Shown here: in pieces, positions 33,053 to 42,800 of the stretch
How the letters are laid out: each line of letters starts with the position of its first letter
Numbering within the stretch: position 1 is the first letter of the stretch
Assembly (NCBI GenBank): GCA_945872355.1
Contig: CAMBZU010000022.1
Coordinates: 1 to 43,504, forward strand
DNA length: 43,504 nucleotides
DNA from: Chitinophaga pinensis
Lineage (GTDB): Bacteria; Bacteroidota; Bacteroidia; UBA4408
Direction: 5' to 3'
Position numbers and translations under genes: made by a program
Notes under the pieces: model-generated
Databases searched by the model: none
Told to the model about the DNA's origin: nothing
Seen by the model: the letters and a program-made list of their open reading frames with translations, nothing else

Positions 33053-33186
33053 ATATTACTATTTGTATTTATTATATAGCCTAAAGCTATTTAATAAATT
33101 TACAATGGATAATGCCTGTCAGAGAAAAGTTTGGGACAAAGGCCGTGAAACAAATTTGGGCCATTACTTATTTCACATCGGTATTA
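33053..33186 (+). repeat. Modular MITE-like element, copy 6, providing a gene's stop codon
   Basis: First palindrome module (33055-33115, around TATAGCCTAAAGCTATTTAA), then the block AGTTTGGGAC...TTATTTCACATCGGTATTA that recurs at 37240-37310 and, reversed, at 1481-1515. The right end ATCGGTATTA closes at 33186. Its last three bases are the stop codon (TAA on the minus strand) of the large surface-protein gene. Confidence 0.7.
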
Positions 33187-36100
33187 TTTCACTATTTTCT
33201 TGGTAATGCTTTCTTTACCATTGTTCAAAATAATCATATAAATACCATTAGCAAATTGATCTAATGATATTTTAACTTTACCGCTTTTTCCTTCAAATTG
33301 TTGTAATGCAGCTACTTCTTGCCCTGCTGTGTTAGTTAAACGAATGGTGGCAGCAGTATTTTCGGCAAAGTTAAATACTGCGTAATACACTCCATGCTGT
33401 TGTTCAACATCCATACTGCTTTCAGTGCCTGCACCATTTACAACCTTTAGTACCATTGTTTCAGCAGCAGTGCATTCACCCTTTTGATTGGTCAAGGTAA
33501 CATTATAAGTGCCTATCTCCTTATATTGATGATGAACCGTTGTTACTTCAGTTAAAGTTGTGCCATCTCCAAAATCCCACTTAATATTATTGCTTTTTGA
33601 AAGATTGGTTTTAAATGTAACTACTGCATTTGTTTCAATTTCTTTGGCACTTGCATCAAATTGAGCATTTACTACATTAGTTGCTGATATGTTTATCATT
33701 TGATTCATACTTCCGCAAAGTGTTGCATTTGGGTAGCTCAATTGATATGCGCCTGTGGCCAGTTTATCAAAAGTGTAGGTATTGTTAATGCTTGCTTCTT
33801 TTATTAAGTTACCATTTACATCTTTTAATTGTACCATACATGCTATGCCTGATGGGTTGTTTATAGTTATACTTCCATCTTGTTTGTTGCTACAGCTGGC
33901 CTCAATTACTATTTTGGGCAGTGGTGTGCTAATATGGATAATAAAACGAGGTGCTTTAAATCCAACTGTGGTATTAAAATAATACAAGCCATCTTTTTCT
34001 AATGTGGTTTTATTGCCATTGTCTAAATCTTCTATTACAAAACAACTGCCCTCTGTAAATCCTTCCACGCCAGTCCAACTTAAGTTGTACATTCCATTGC
34101 TGCCCACTGTTACTCTAACAGGAATGCTCATGCTTGTACCGTTAATTGGCAAGCAGTTAATTGATAAATCTTTGTTGTTGTTTATGCTGCTGATAGATGG
34201 GTTGCTCGGATCGTTGCTAAAGATTTTCTTTGCGTCATAACTTCCATCAAAATTTTCAGTTGCACTTTCATTTAAATGAATCACCATTTCATCAGTTACA
34301 TTATCGCCATTCACTTTTAAGCGTAAAACATTCGCTGGGTCTTCTTCTTTTATCAATACAGGATTGGAGTTTGTTTTTGCAGTTTCTTGTATGTTTAATA
34401 CAGGGCTTGAGCCATTGGTTTGTATGAAAAATCCTTGCGAAGATGCAATAAATCTTGAACCACCATTGGTTGAGATGCCACCTACAAAACTTGCATACTG
34501 GCCATTATCGGCCTGATACATGTATATTGCATTGTTGACGTTGGTTTTGGTCCAATTTGGAGATAGCCAATCGATTGCACTTGGGTAGGGGTTGGCTAAC
34601 ATATTAAAACCATCATCGGCTGGATTACCACTATTGGTATAGCTTGGATTAAAGCTAAAGTTTCCTAATGTTGGTTGACCCGTTACATCTACTGTAATAT
34701 TTGCGGTGTTTACGGTGGCTGTGCCCAAATAAACCCAAAGGCCTTTGCCTACTGTTATGCTATTGGATACATTTGTGGCTGGTACATAGGAACCTGTAGC
34801 ATCAAATAAACCTGGGGCTGGTTCATTGTATGTATATACTGAAATAAAACCACCTGCATTACCTGTAGCGCCCGTATAACCTGAGGTTGCAAAATTATCT
34901 TGCCATTGGGCTAAGGTACTACCTTGCACTGGACTGCCTAATTGTGCCCAACCTGTTTTTGGCCCGGGAGCAAAACGCTGCATGGTAATATTACCTATAT
35001 AGTTTGCTGTGGCTGGCACAGATGCAATGCGCGCTGTACCTGTTGCTGTTGATAAAAATGTAAATACACTGCTTGGATTGTTAAAAGTTCCATTACTTAA
35101 GGTGAGTGAGCCTGTTATTTTGGCATTGGCCATTAAGCGAAGTCCTGCTAAATCATTTAAACCAATATTAAAGAACGTGCTTATCCTTCCATTTGTACTT
35201 GTAATTTGGTGCGATTGCGCTGTACTTCCGCTACAACTTAAAAATTGAACTTTACCAGTGCCCGCATTAAATGTTCCGTTATTAGTAAATTTTCCATATA
35301 CGTTGAGTTGATTTACTGCGTTTATGGTTAAACTTGCTCCTGCTTGTATTTCAACATTGTAACATTCTACAATATCGTTGATTTGTGGATTATTTGGTGT
35401 GCCAGAAGGAATAATGGCTGTTACATTACTTGATGGGTATCCATTGCTCCAATTGATTGGTGAGCCTACGCTCCAATCGCTGGTAAACCCTAACCAAGTA
35501 GTTGTTGCACCTGTTAAGTTTACGGTGATGCTATTGGATGTTGATAACGCAGGACTGGCGCAAGTAGCATTTGATGTTAAGAGGCAAGTAATAACATCGC
35601 CATTCAATAAATTGGTTGCATTATAAGTAGCGCTATTTGCACCCAAAATATTACTACCATTACGTTTCCATTGGTAAGAAGGACTGGAGCCACCATTGCT
35701 TATCGAACTGGTAAAAAGTAATCCACTTGTACATAAATTGATTTGTGTACTGCTGATACTAACGGTTGTTGTAGGAATAGGATTTATAGTCATAGTAATT
35801 CCTGTACTTGTTGCAGTTAAAGGTGCAGCACAATTAGCATTACTTGTTAAAATAACATCTACTATAGCACCATTTACCAAGCTGGTTGTGGTATAGGTGT
35901 TGGATGAAGAGTTTTGCACTGATATGCCGTTTATTCTAAAGCTATAATTTGGAGCAGTGCCACCATTGGTTGCTGTAGCGGTAAATGTTGCTGAACTACC
36001 ATTGCAAGCTGGGTTTGTTCCAGTTGTTAGTGCAATAGCCACTGCGGGTGTAACACTTGCGTTGATAGATAAATTGCTCCCATTGTTGGTACCTGTAATG

Positions 36101-36852
36101 CTTGGCGTACTGCTAATTACTCTAATTCTATAGTCCGAACCTGTAGAAGTAACTCCTGGAATTATAGCTGAAATTGTTCCACTTGAGGTAGATGTTAAAG
36201 TGCCAATATTTGTTGGACTGGCAAAACTGCCACTTGCATTGCTTAATTGAGCTGTAAATACATTGCCACCGGTAAAAGTTCCTGTTGCAGTGAAGGGAAC
36301 ACTTATAGCAGCACCTGCGCATAATGGTGAACCTGATATTATCCCTGTGCTTAAGGTATTTATAGCCGCTGTACAACTAACAGTGGTGGCGATAATTCCG
36401 GGCCCATAAATTGAAATATCGGTGCTGTTGCAATTCAAGCTGAGCGGGGTTGCAGAGGCACAATCGGTGTTTGAATTATATGGATTTGTTGTAGTGGTTA
36501 ATGTTCCTGTGTACGTATTGGTGGAGGGAATTCCAACTGTGGGTGCAGGCACATTTATTGTATAATAACCGTTGTTTTGACTATTGCAAAATATTTGTGG
36601 TTGAATACCAATAGTCCCATTCCAACAATTGTTGGATCCTGAAACAGTAATAGAATAATTGAAAGTAACGTTGTAGTTATACCCCCAAGGACATGTCATT
36701 GAACTTGTTACTATTGTAGTTGGCGTTATGGATACTTGTACGGTGTATCCACTACATCCAGCACTTGGAATTGTGCATTGAGCAGAGGCAAAATATTGAC
36801 CCATTAAGAGTACAAAACTGAGTAATAGTCTAAATAAATTTACTTTCATCAT
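33184..36852 (-). CDS. Large T9SS-exported surface protein with Ig-like and PKD domains
   Basis: 1222 residues from the first of two adjacent ATG codons (36852, 36849); the frame is open to 36882 but those codons precede the signal peptide. Signal peptide NLFRLLLSFVLLMGQYFASA, then Cys-rich Ig-like repeats (LTTGTNPACNGSSATFTATA; NGGSSPSYQWKRNGSNILGA), a beta-helix-like part (NNPQINDIVECYNVEIQAGA and following), a domain with LANPYPSAIDW, a PKD domain (KWDFGDGTTLTEVTTVHHQY) and a T9SS sorting domain (TAGQEVAALQQFEG ... NGIYMIILNNG, ending KKIVK). By inference an adhesin or matrix protein. Its stop codon is contributed by repeat element copy 6. Confidence 0.87.
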   Translation of the reverse strand: MMKVNLFRLLLSFVLLMGQYFASAQCTIPSAGCSGYTVQVSITPTTIVTSSMTCPWGYNYNVTFNYSITVSGSNNCWNGTIGIQPQIFCNSQNNGYYTINVPAPTVGIPSTNTYTGTLTTTTNPYNSNTDCASATPLSLNCNSTDISIYGPGIIATTVSCTAAINTLSTGIISGSPLCAGAAISVPFTATGTFTGGNVFTAQLSNASGSFASPTNIGTLTSTSSGTISAIIPGVTSTGSDYRIRVISSTPSITGTNNGSNLSINASVTPAVAIALTTGTNPACNGSSATFTATATNGGTAPNYSFRINGISVQNSSSNTYTTTSLVNGAIVDVILTSNANCAAPLTATSTGITMTINPIPTTTVSISSTQINLCTSGLLFTSSISNGGSSPSYQWKRNGSNILGANSATYNATNLLNGDVITCLLTSNATCASPALSTSNSITVNLTGATTTWLGFTSDWSVGSPINWSNGYPSSNVTAIIPSGTPNNPQINDIVECYNVEIQAGASLTINAVNQLNVYGKFTNNGTFNAGTGKVQFLSCSGSTAQSHQITSTNGRISTFFNIGLNDLAGLRLMANAKITGSLTLSNGTFNNPSSVFTFLSTATGTARIASVPATANYIGNITMQRFAPGPKTGWAQLGSPVQGSTLAQWQDNFATSGYTGATGNAGGFISVYTYNEPAPGLFDATGSYVPATNVSNSITVGKGLWVYLGTATVNTANITVDVTGQPTLGNFSFNPSYTNSGNPADDGFNMLANPYPSAIDWLSPNWTKTNVNNAIYMYQADNGQYASFVGGISTNGGSRFIASSQGFFIQTNGSSPVLNIQETAKTNSNPVLIKEEDPANVLRLKVNGDNVTDEMVIHLNESATENFDGSYDAKKIFSNDPSNPSISSINNNKDLSINCLPINGTSMSIPVRVTVGSNGMYNLSWTGVEGFTEGSCFVIEDLDNGNKTTLEKDGLYYFNTTVGFKAPRFIIHISTPLPKIVIEASCSNKQDGSITINNPSGIACMVQLKDVNGNLIKEASINNTYTFDKLATGAYQLSYPNATLCGSMNQMINISATNVVNAQFDASAKEIETNAVVTFKTNLSKSNNIKWDFGDGTTLTEVTTVHHQYKEIGTYNVTLTNQKGECTAAETMVLKVVNGAGTESSMDVEQQHGVYYAVFNFAENTAATIRLTNTAGQEVAALQQFEGKSGKVKISLDQFANGIYMIILNNGKESITKKIVK

Positions 36853-37169
36853 TTTTATTTTTTTTTTCAAAAGTAAAAACAAAGGTTAAATTATATTGTT
36901 TTTAAAGTTTATATTTTTAAACATTTTTTTCTGATTAATATTGCCATTAGGGTGGATTATTAATTTGTTTGATAAATATTTTTTTTAGCTTTTAGGGGTT
37001 AATAGTCATTTGTGGTGTTAAAAGTATCTGTAAGCCTTATTATTATTAGCTTTGAGGCATACCAAAGGCCATGAGTAAAAACGGCTAAATTGAAATAATA
37101 ATTGTGCTCAATCTTGTGTTATTATCATTTAAATCCTGTTTTTTAATCGAGCATCAGTTAAATAATGTA
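36853..37169. other. Upstream region of the T9SS surface-protein gene
   Basis: About 315 bp. On the minus strand TACTTTTG (36875-36868) fully matches TAnnTTTG and lies about 16 bases before the ATG; no TTTG at -33 is seen. The rest is AT-rich without gene, hairpin or known repeat. Confidence 0.45.
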
Positions 37170-37181
37170 TATGAATGTAAA

Positions 37182-37310
37182 CCATCAAATAAAATTGGAC
37201 TATTTGTTTTGTATAATCGGTATTGCATTTGGTATGTGCCGATCAGAAAAAAGTTTGGGACGAATGCCGTGAAACAAATTTGGGTCATTACTTATTTCAC
37301 ATCGGTATAA
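37182..37310 (+). repeat. Modular MITE-like element, copy 7
   Basis: A truncated second-type palindrome (ATAAAATTGGACTATTTG to ATCGGTATTG at 37225), followed by the block GTGCCGATCAG...AGTTTGGGAC...TTATTTCACATCGGTATAA. The block is nearly the same as at 33117-33186, but here it is joined to a different first module. Confidence 0.68.
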
Positions 37311-37355
37311 CAAATTGTCTATTAATTTATCACTACTTCTTATGTTTAAAATTTA

Positions 37356-37589
37356 GGGAAGCGAACTCAGCATTTTAATTAAGCTTAGGTTGCCTCTATA
37401 ATAATGCCCTTTTTTACAATGTTCATCAAGCTCAGGTTGTTCACACAAGCCATAATCAAAACAATATAAAGTGTTTTCACATCCTAAGGCATGCAGTGAT
37501 TTTAGTTTTTAGAAAACATCAATAAAGCCAGAGCAATTAGGCAGAATCGGAGCATCAAAGGAATTAATATGTAAATTAGTAAATTGTAA
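37356..37589 (-). pseudogene. Relic of the minus-strand glycosyltransferase, N-terminal 78 codons
   Basis: The minus strand translates in one frame as a diverged copy of residues 1-78 of the enzyme at 30667-31794. Compare LHINSFDAPILPNCSGFIDV here with LHIISFDVPYPPNYGGVIDV there, and ending LSLIKMLSSLP versus MSLIKMFSKLP. The start codon is TTA and codon 27 (Tyr in the parent) is TAA. Homology continues upstream into the intergenic region (AAAAGTAATAT). It then stops abruptly at 37356. Confidence 0.88.
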
Positions 37590-37690
37590 AATATTAATTA
37601 ACGGCCGTAAAAGTAATATGTATCACTAATTTAGAGATAAAAGTGCAATTTTTCAAAATAAGAGGTAAATGGTTAAACTTATAAATTTGT

Positions 37691-37846
37691 ATTAACATAT
37701 TAGATGTAATACAATCAGTATCAAAAGGAGGAGATGAAAGAATTACAATGGATATTTGGAATACTTTGGCTTGCAGGACTACTTGCCGCGCAATTGCATC
37801 TAAAATGCAAGAAATGAGTAATTATGCTATAAAATATGCGGCATAA
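37691..37846 (+). pseudogene. Relic of the plus-strand glycosyltransferase with large internal deletion
   Basis: 52 codons: the first 28 match the start of the gene at 31899 (INILDVIQSVSKGGDERIT against MNILHVIPSLSKGGAERIT, with ATG changed to ATT; then MDIWNTL against IDICNTL). The last 14 or so match its C-terminal SKLQEMSHYAINYSS (here SKMQEMSNYAIKYAA) before a TAA. About 320 codons between are missing. Confidence 0.85.
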
Positions 37847-37980
37847 TTACTCATCTTTATCTATTTCAAGATTGATAGCACTATATTATTTGCCTAAGAA
37901 GGATCTCCTTCAGCATTAATCAATAAATTAGGGCAATCACAAATAAAGGCTGTTTGCATCAACAATGCAAGGGCAAACAA

Positions 37981-38427
37981 CTATCTCCACATAAGAAATT
38001 TCGAATTTTCGATGTATTTGTCTCCACTGCTATCCATCAATAACAAAATACCATCCACTAAAAGTAGAAAACCACATCCGCTTATGGTAACACAATACAA
38101 CGCAATTATTTTTGCCGCTTGGTTATCTGTACCAAGTATTAAACGATGAATTGGAACTAAAACACCAACTCCTGTAATAAAAGAAGCCAAAGCAACTATT
38201 CCTGCAATCATTTGCGTGTTTTCTCCTTTTACTTTCTGATCAGAAGTTGATGAAAAACCTAAAACTGCTTGGCTAAATGTTACATCATCTGAGGTCTCAA
38301 ACATTTGTTCAACAGCAGAATCATCTAATTTGTAATTGTTTAAACCGCTTATTTCTGCAGATAAAGCCGCTTTGGTTGTAAAAATAACAAATGCAAGCAT
38401 CAAGATAAAAGATAATTTATTTTTCAT
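37981..38427 (-). CDS. Signal-peptide protein with TM2-like membrane hairpin
   Basis: 148 residues. Signal peptide KLSFILMLAFVIFTTKAALS, a polar stretch of about 50 residues, then membrane helices: QMIAGIVALASFITGVGVLV and, after PIHRLILGTDNQA, IIALYCVTISGCGFLLLVDG. The HRLxLG turn and G-C-G-F...D pattern resemble TM2 proteins with exported N-termini in Bacteroidota. Function unknown. It stands alone on the minus strand next to the glycosyltransferase relics. Confidence 0.72.
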   Translation of the reverse strand: MKNKLSFILMLAFVIFTTKAALSAEISGLNNYKLDDSAVEQMFETSDDVTFSQAVLGFSSTSDQKVKGENTQMIAGIVALASFITGVGVLVPIHRLILGTDNQAAKIIALYCVTISGCGFLLLVDGILLLMDSSGDKYIENSKFLMWR

Positions 38428-39177
38428 ATTTATTTATTTAATTGTTTATAGAATTATTTTGTTTGTTCTGGTTTTTAAAATAGGAGCAAATTCATTTTAT
38501 AAAGGCGCCAAATTAACATTTAATTGCATTCAATAGCTACTAATTGAATAAATCTTTTTTGATCAAAAATCTCAGTTTCGTAAATTAAAATCACATCTTT
38601 TCTTCTCCGAAATTATAAACCGATCCCGCTAATGCCTCTGTAAATCTGCTAACAATTGTGCAAATTTAATTTTTTTTTACCAAATACAACTATTTTGCAC
38701 ATAATAATAAACGCTTTGTCCAAGGTTGGCGTCCCCGCCACCCTTGCATTTGTCCAAGGTTGGCATCCTCGCCACCCTTTCATTTAGTTTACATTGTTGT
38801 GCTTGGTAACTTTTTTTGGAACGCTGCCAGTGTGTTTGAGCCTACAAAAACCATGTTTGGCGATGATACCAATCAATTACAAAAACTATATTTGCTTTTG
38901 GTAATATATGGGCTAAAGGATTTTTCATTTTTTTGTCTAGATAGTAGGTTTTTTCAGCGCGAAGGCTAATTATAAACTCCAATTTACGCCAATAGTATTC
39001 GGCTGTTAAAACAGACTTATCCTTTTCTCTTTATTTTTTAATCACACAGAACCGTTAATAAAGTCAAAAATTGATAGCCTAGTTAAAATATGTGTCTATA
39101 AAATAGTTTAATTAAAAGATTTAATATCTGTATTTATCGATATTTATTTGATTTGTATACTTTTAAAATTATTTTTT
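38428..39177. other. 750-bp gene-free region
   Basis: No supportable gene. The 69-codon plus-strand frame at 38760-38969 starts inside the tandem repeat and has no family features. The notable content is the pair of tandem hairpins at 38715-38782. Confidence 0.5.
38715..38782. repeat. Two tandem 34-bp hairpin repeats
   Basis: Copies 38715-38748 and 38749-38782 both read TTTGTCCAAGGTTGGC...CGCCACCCTT and differ at 4-5 positions. Each can fold as AAGGTTGGCG/CGCCACCCTT around a 4-base loop (one mismatch). They are GC-rich compared with the surroundings, so they stand out as an inserted or structured element. Confidence 0.8.
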
Positions 39178-39208
39178 TTTGGGGTTTGTTAAAATTGTGT
39201 TAAGTTTG
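39178..39208 (+). promoter_or_regulatory. Consensus promoter of the 39.2-43.5 kb operon
   Basis: TTTG (39178-39181), 19-base spacer, TAAGTTTG (39201-39208), an exact match to TTTG-N19/21-TAnnTTTG. Transcription should begin near 39215, about 32 bases before the GTG start at 39247. Confidence 0.75.
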
Positions 39209-39246
39209 AAACAATAAATTAATTCAAAATTAGAATAATAACTCCT

Positions 39247-39822
39247 GTGCTGCAAAAAATTATTAGCATCTTTTTTATTTTTAATCTTTATCTATTAATA
39301 ATTGGTCATACAAATACATTAATTGCTCAAGTTGATGCTAGGAAAGCAAAATATCAGATGAGTGGCGGTAAAGTTGATACCTTAGGAAAGTCGAAACAGC
39401 ATAAAAATAATGTAGATCCCAACAACATAAAAGTTAATGAAAGATCTTTTTCTGGTTTTTCAGAGCAAAATACACTTCAAGCCCCACAAATTAAAAACAG
39501 GGTAGCAAATAAAAATTTGGCCAGCAATGGAAAAGTTAATTTCGAACTACATTTAAATGACAATTTTAAAAGTCAAACCAATACCTATACCAGCGCTCTA
39601 AACGAATTCATAAGAATAGAAAATTTTCGTTTGGTAAATCAAAGAAGAACAATAGCATTTGAAAACGGTGCAGGAACTGTTGAATTATATGCTGCCAATG
39701 AATTAATGCAGTTATATGGCAGGAGAATTCGACCTCAAAATATTAAGGATGGGCAAAAGCAAATTCCTGTTGAATTCGTAATCAGTGAAAATGGTGTGAT
39801 TAAAGAAAAATTGATCAAATAA
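39247..39822 (+). CDS. Exported protein of unknown function preceding the adhesin
   Basis: 191 residues from a GTG start. Signal peptide (LQKIISIFFIFNLYLLIIG up to about TLIAQ), then a low-complexity Lys/Asn/Ser part to about residue 90, and a conserved-looking beta-rich end (NEFIRIENFRLVNQRRTIAF, GTVELYAANELMQLYGRRI, IPVEFVISENG). Not recognised. It lies 5 bases before the adhesin gene under a consensus promoter, so the two are an operon; a helper or co-exported role is possible. Confidence 0.68.
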   Translation: MLQKIISIFFIFNLYLLIIGHTNTLIAQVDARKAKYQMSGGKVDTLGKSKQHKNNVDPNNIKVNERSFSGFSEQNTLQAPQIKNRVANKNLASNGKVNFELHLNDNFKSQTNTYTSALNEFIRIENFRLVNQRRTIAFENGAGTVELYAANELMQLYGRRIRPQNIKDGQKQIPVEFVISENGVIKEKLIK

Positions 39823-39827
39823 ATAAG

Positions 39828-42800
39828 TTGAAAAAAATAGTATTCATATTAGTATTAGAGATATTTTGCTTGCAACAAATTGCAAGTGCTCAAAATATTA
39901 ATATGGGCAATTTAGGAACAGTTACAACAGCTTGTGGGGGTAATTTTTATGATAGTGGAGGGCCTGCGGGAAATTATGGAAATAATCAATTTTTTACTGC
40001 CGCATTTTGCGCTCCTCCTGGGCAATACATTTCATTCAATTTTACATCGTTTAACACTGAATTTTTATTTGATAATTTAGATGTGTATAATGGTCCAAAT
40101 ACAGCAGCGCCTTTAATTGGAAGTTATTCAGGAACAACGGGGCCAGGAACAATTATTAGCTCATTAGGTGGGTGTATTACTTTTGTATTTGAATCTGATA
40201 ATTCTGTTTTCTTATCAGGTTGGGCTGCCACAATCACGTGTTCATCGGCTCCTCCTTCTACAGGAAATGATTGCGGAACTGCTTCGCCCTTTTGCACGGG
40301 TACTTCATATGTTTTTCCAAATAATACAGATCAACCAGATTTGGGTCCAATAGATTGTTTATTTTCATCTCCAAATCCTGTGTGGTATTATATGCAAATC
40401 GCCAATCCTGGGAACTTAAATATTAATATTTCTCAATCTGATGCCTTTGGTTTTGGCATTGATGTGGATTTTGATTTGTGGGGACCTTTCACCACTTTAA
40501 ATAATGGCTGTTTGGCATTAGCAAATGGAACAGCACCGAGTATTGATTGCAGTTATTCTCCTGCTTTTACAGAGCAGGCTAACATTGTAGGCGCAACTGC
40601 GGGCCAGTTTTATATTTTGTTGTTAACTAATTTCTCAAATCAGCCTGGTACAATATCATTTAGTAGCGGTGGAGGTTCAACAGCAACAACCAACTGTGGT
40701 CTTTTATGTAATATTACTGATATTACGGCCACGCCCACTGCCTGCGTTCCTGCTACAGGTACATATACCCTCACTGGTCAAGTTGTTGTGGCAAATCCTC
40801 CAACCTCCGGAACAATGCAGGTTACAACAAGTTGTGGTGGAAGTGTTACCCTAAATGCTCCATTTGTTTCCCCTATTAATTACAGCATACCCGGAATTGT
40901 TGCCACTGGAGGTAATTGCAATGTTACCGCAACATTTTCTGCTGATCCGTCTTGTGCATTTACACAATCCTATAATGCACCTGCTTCCTGTGCATCAGGG
41001 GGTTTAAACTGTCCGGGATATTCCTCCACATCTACAAGTCCCAATAATGCCTGTGCAGGTCAGGTGTATTATTTTGATGTGGCTAATACATCCTGTAATG
41101 GTACGATTAGCTTTAATGTGGTTGGGAACTTTGGGTCACCTTTCGGAGATGAAATAACGTGGAATGTAGTTAGTAATTTAACTAATACTATTGTGGCAGC
41201 TGGTGGGCCTGGTATCTTTGGAGTCAATACACCAATAAATTTTAGTGTTGGTCCATTGAACCCTGCAACTTATGGAACTATTTTTACCTTGAATGTTTTT
41301 GATATTTATGGTGATGGTTTTGATCCGAATGGAACTATAAGTATTGTTCAAAATGGTGTTACAATTGGTGGTCCAATTTCAGGGCCAGGAAATTGGTTTA
41401 ATAGTAGCACTATTTTTGGAGCTAATATTGCCATATCTCCTGCTACCATTACCATCAATACCCCAACTGGTCCGGTATCTTCAACAGTAACCGGATGTAA
41501 TAATTTTCATGTGCCATTAACACTTCAAAATGCAAATTTTTGCAACACCATCAATATCAATCTTCCATTTACCATCACCTGCCAATCAACAGGAGCAATT
41601 ATTTCATCGGGTACAAAAAATGTAACTGTGTATCCTAGTATTCCAACATCAGCAGCTGACCTAGTGAGTATTGACTTCAACCCTACGACTTGTACTTGGT
41701 CAATGACTCCTCAAAATGATTGTGTGGCCGCTAATATTGGAAGTATTTTTACAGTTTCACCCAACCCCGCAACATTATCTGCACCAGCATGCACTGGTGG
41801 AAATGAAACATTCACTGTAGCCTATAATGGTATTTTAGGCGGACCTAATTGTTGCTCAACAGGGGGGCCGCAGGTCCCAATAGTTTATAATCAAAGTTTT
41901 GCTCAAACAAATGTGATTGCAGCTAGCTCTCCCTTTGGGGGAATAAACAACGCTGCCCTTTTAACCATTCCTCCAAATGCTGTAGGTGGCAATGCAACTT
42001 CCTTAAATTTTACGCTCAACATCAATAATTATTGCTACCAAAATGCAAACCTTAATAGTTATTGGGTTACTATAATTGTTGATGGGTCAATTGTTTCTGA
42101 TGTTTGGTATAACCCAGCCCTCGTAAACAACACCATAAACTTAAATTTAGCCGCTATACCAAATGGATACAATCAAAATAGTACAATTCAAGTTTATATT
42201 TACCCAAATGCTTTCTCGGCCACAGTGCCACCACCATTTACAACTTTTTTACCAAATGGAATTTGCGGTTCATTAGCCAATTTTAGATGGACAGCCCAAA
42301 TTTCATCAACCATAAATGCTTCTTTTGCTGATCAAGCGCCAACACCAGCAATTTGCACCTTCAGTCCTTTTTTGCCATTCAGCTGCTGTTCGTCTAATTT
42401 GGTGCCGGATGGGGCTACAACTATTTGCAGTGGGGCCGCTTTAACGCCACTTATAACTTGGCAGAGCGCTGTGGCAGCCGGCAATACTTCTTGCATTGTT
42501 TATTCAAGCGTAATGCCTGTGGCAGGTACAGTATTGCCAAACAATACATTGCCTAATGGCATTAATTTAACTGCATCGCCAATTACTCAAACTGTTAGCG
42601 CATATACCTATTGCGATGCCGATGGCAGTGCAACAATTAATGTTGGAGACACCTACACACTTGTTAGTACTTTTGCTTTAACCATAAATCCTTTGCCCAC
42701 CGCATCAATAGCAGGCACTGCATCAATTTGTGGCGGAACGGGAACAACAATAACTTTTACAGGTACGCCAAATGCAACAATAACTTACACTATCAATGGC

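Noticed and set aside
38760-38969. 69-codon plus-strand frame
   Set aside because: It begins within the 34-bp tandem repeat and shows no protein features.
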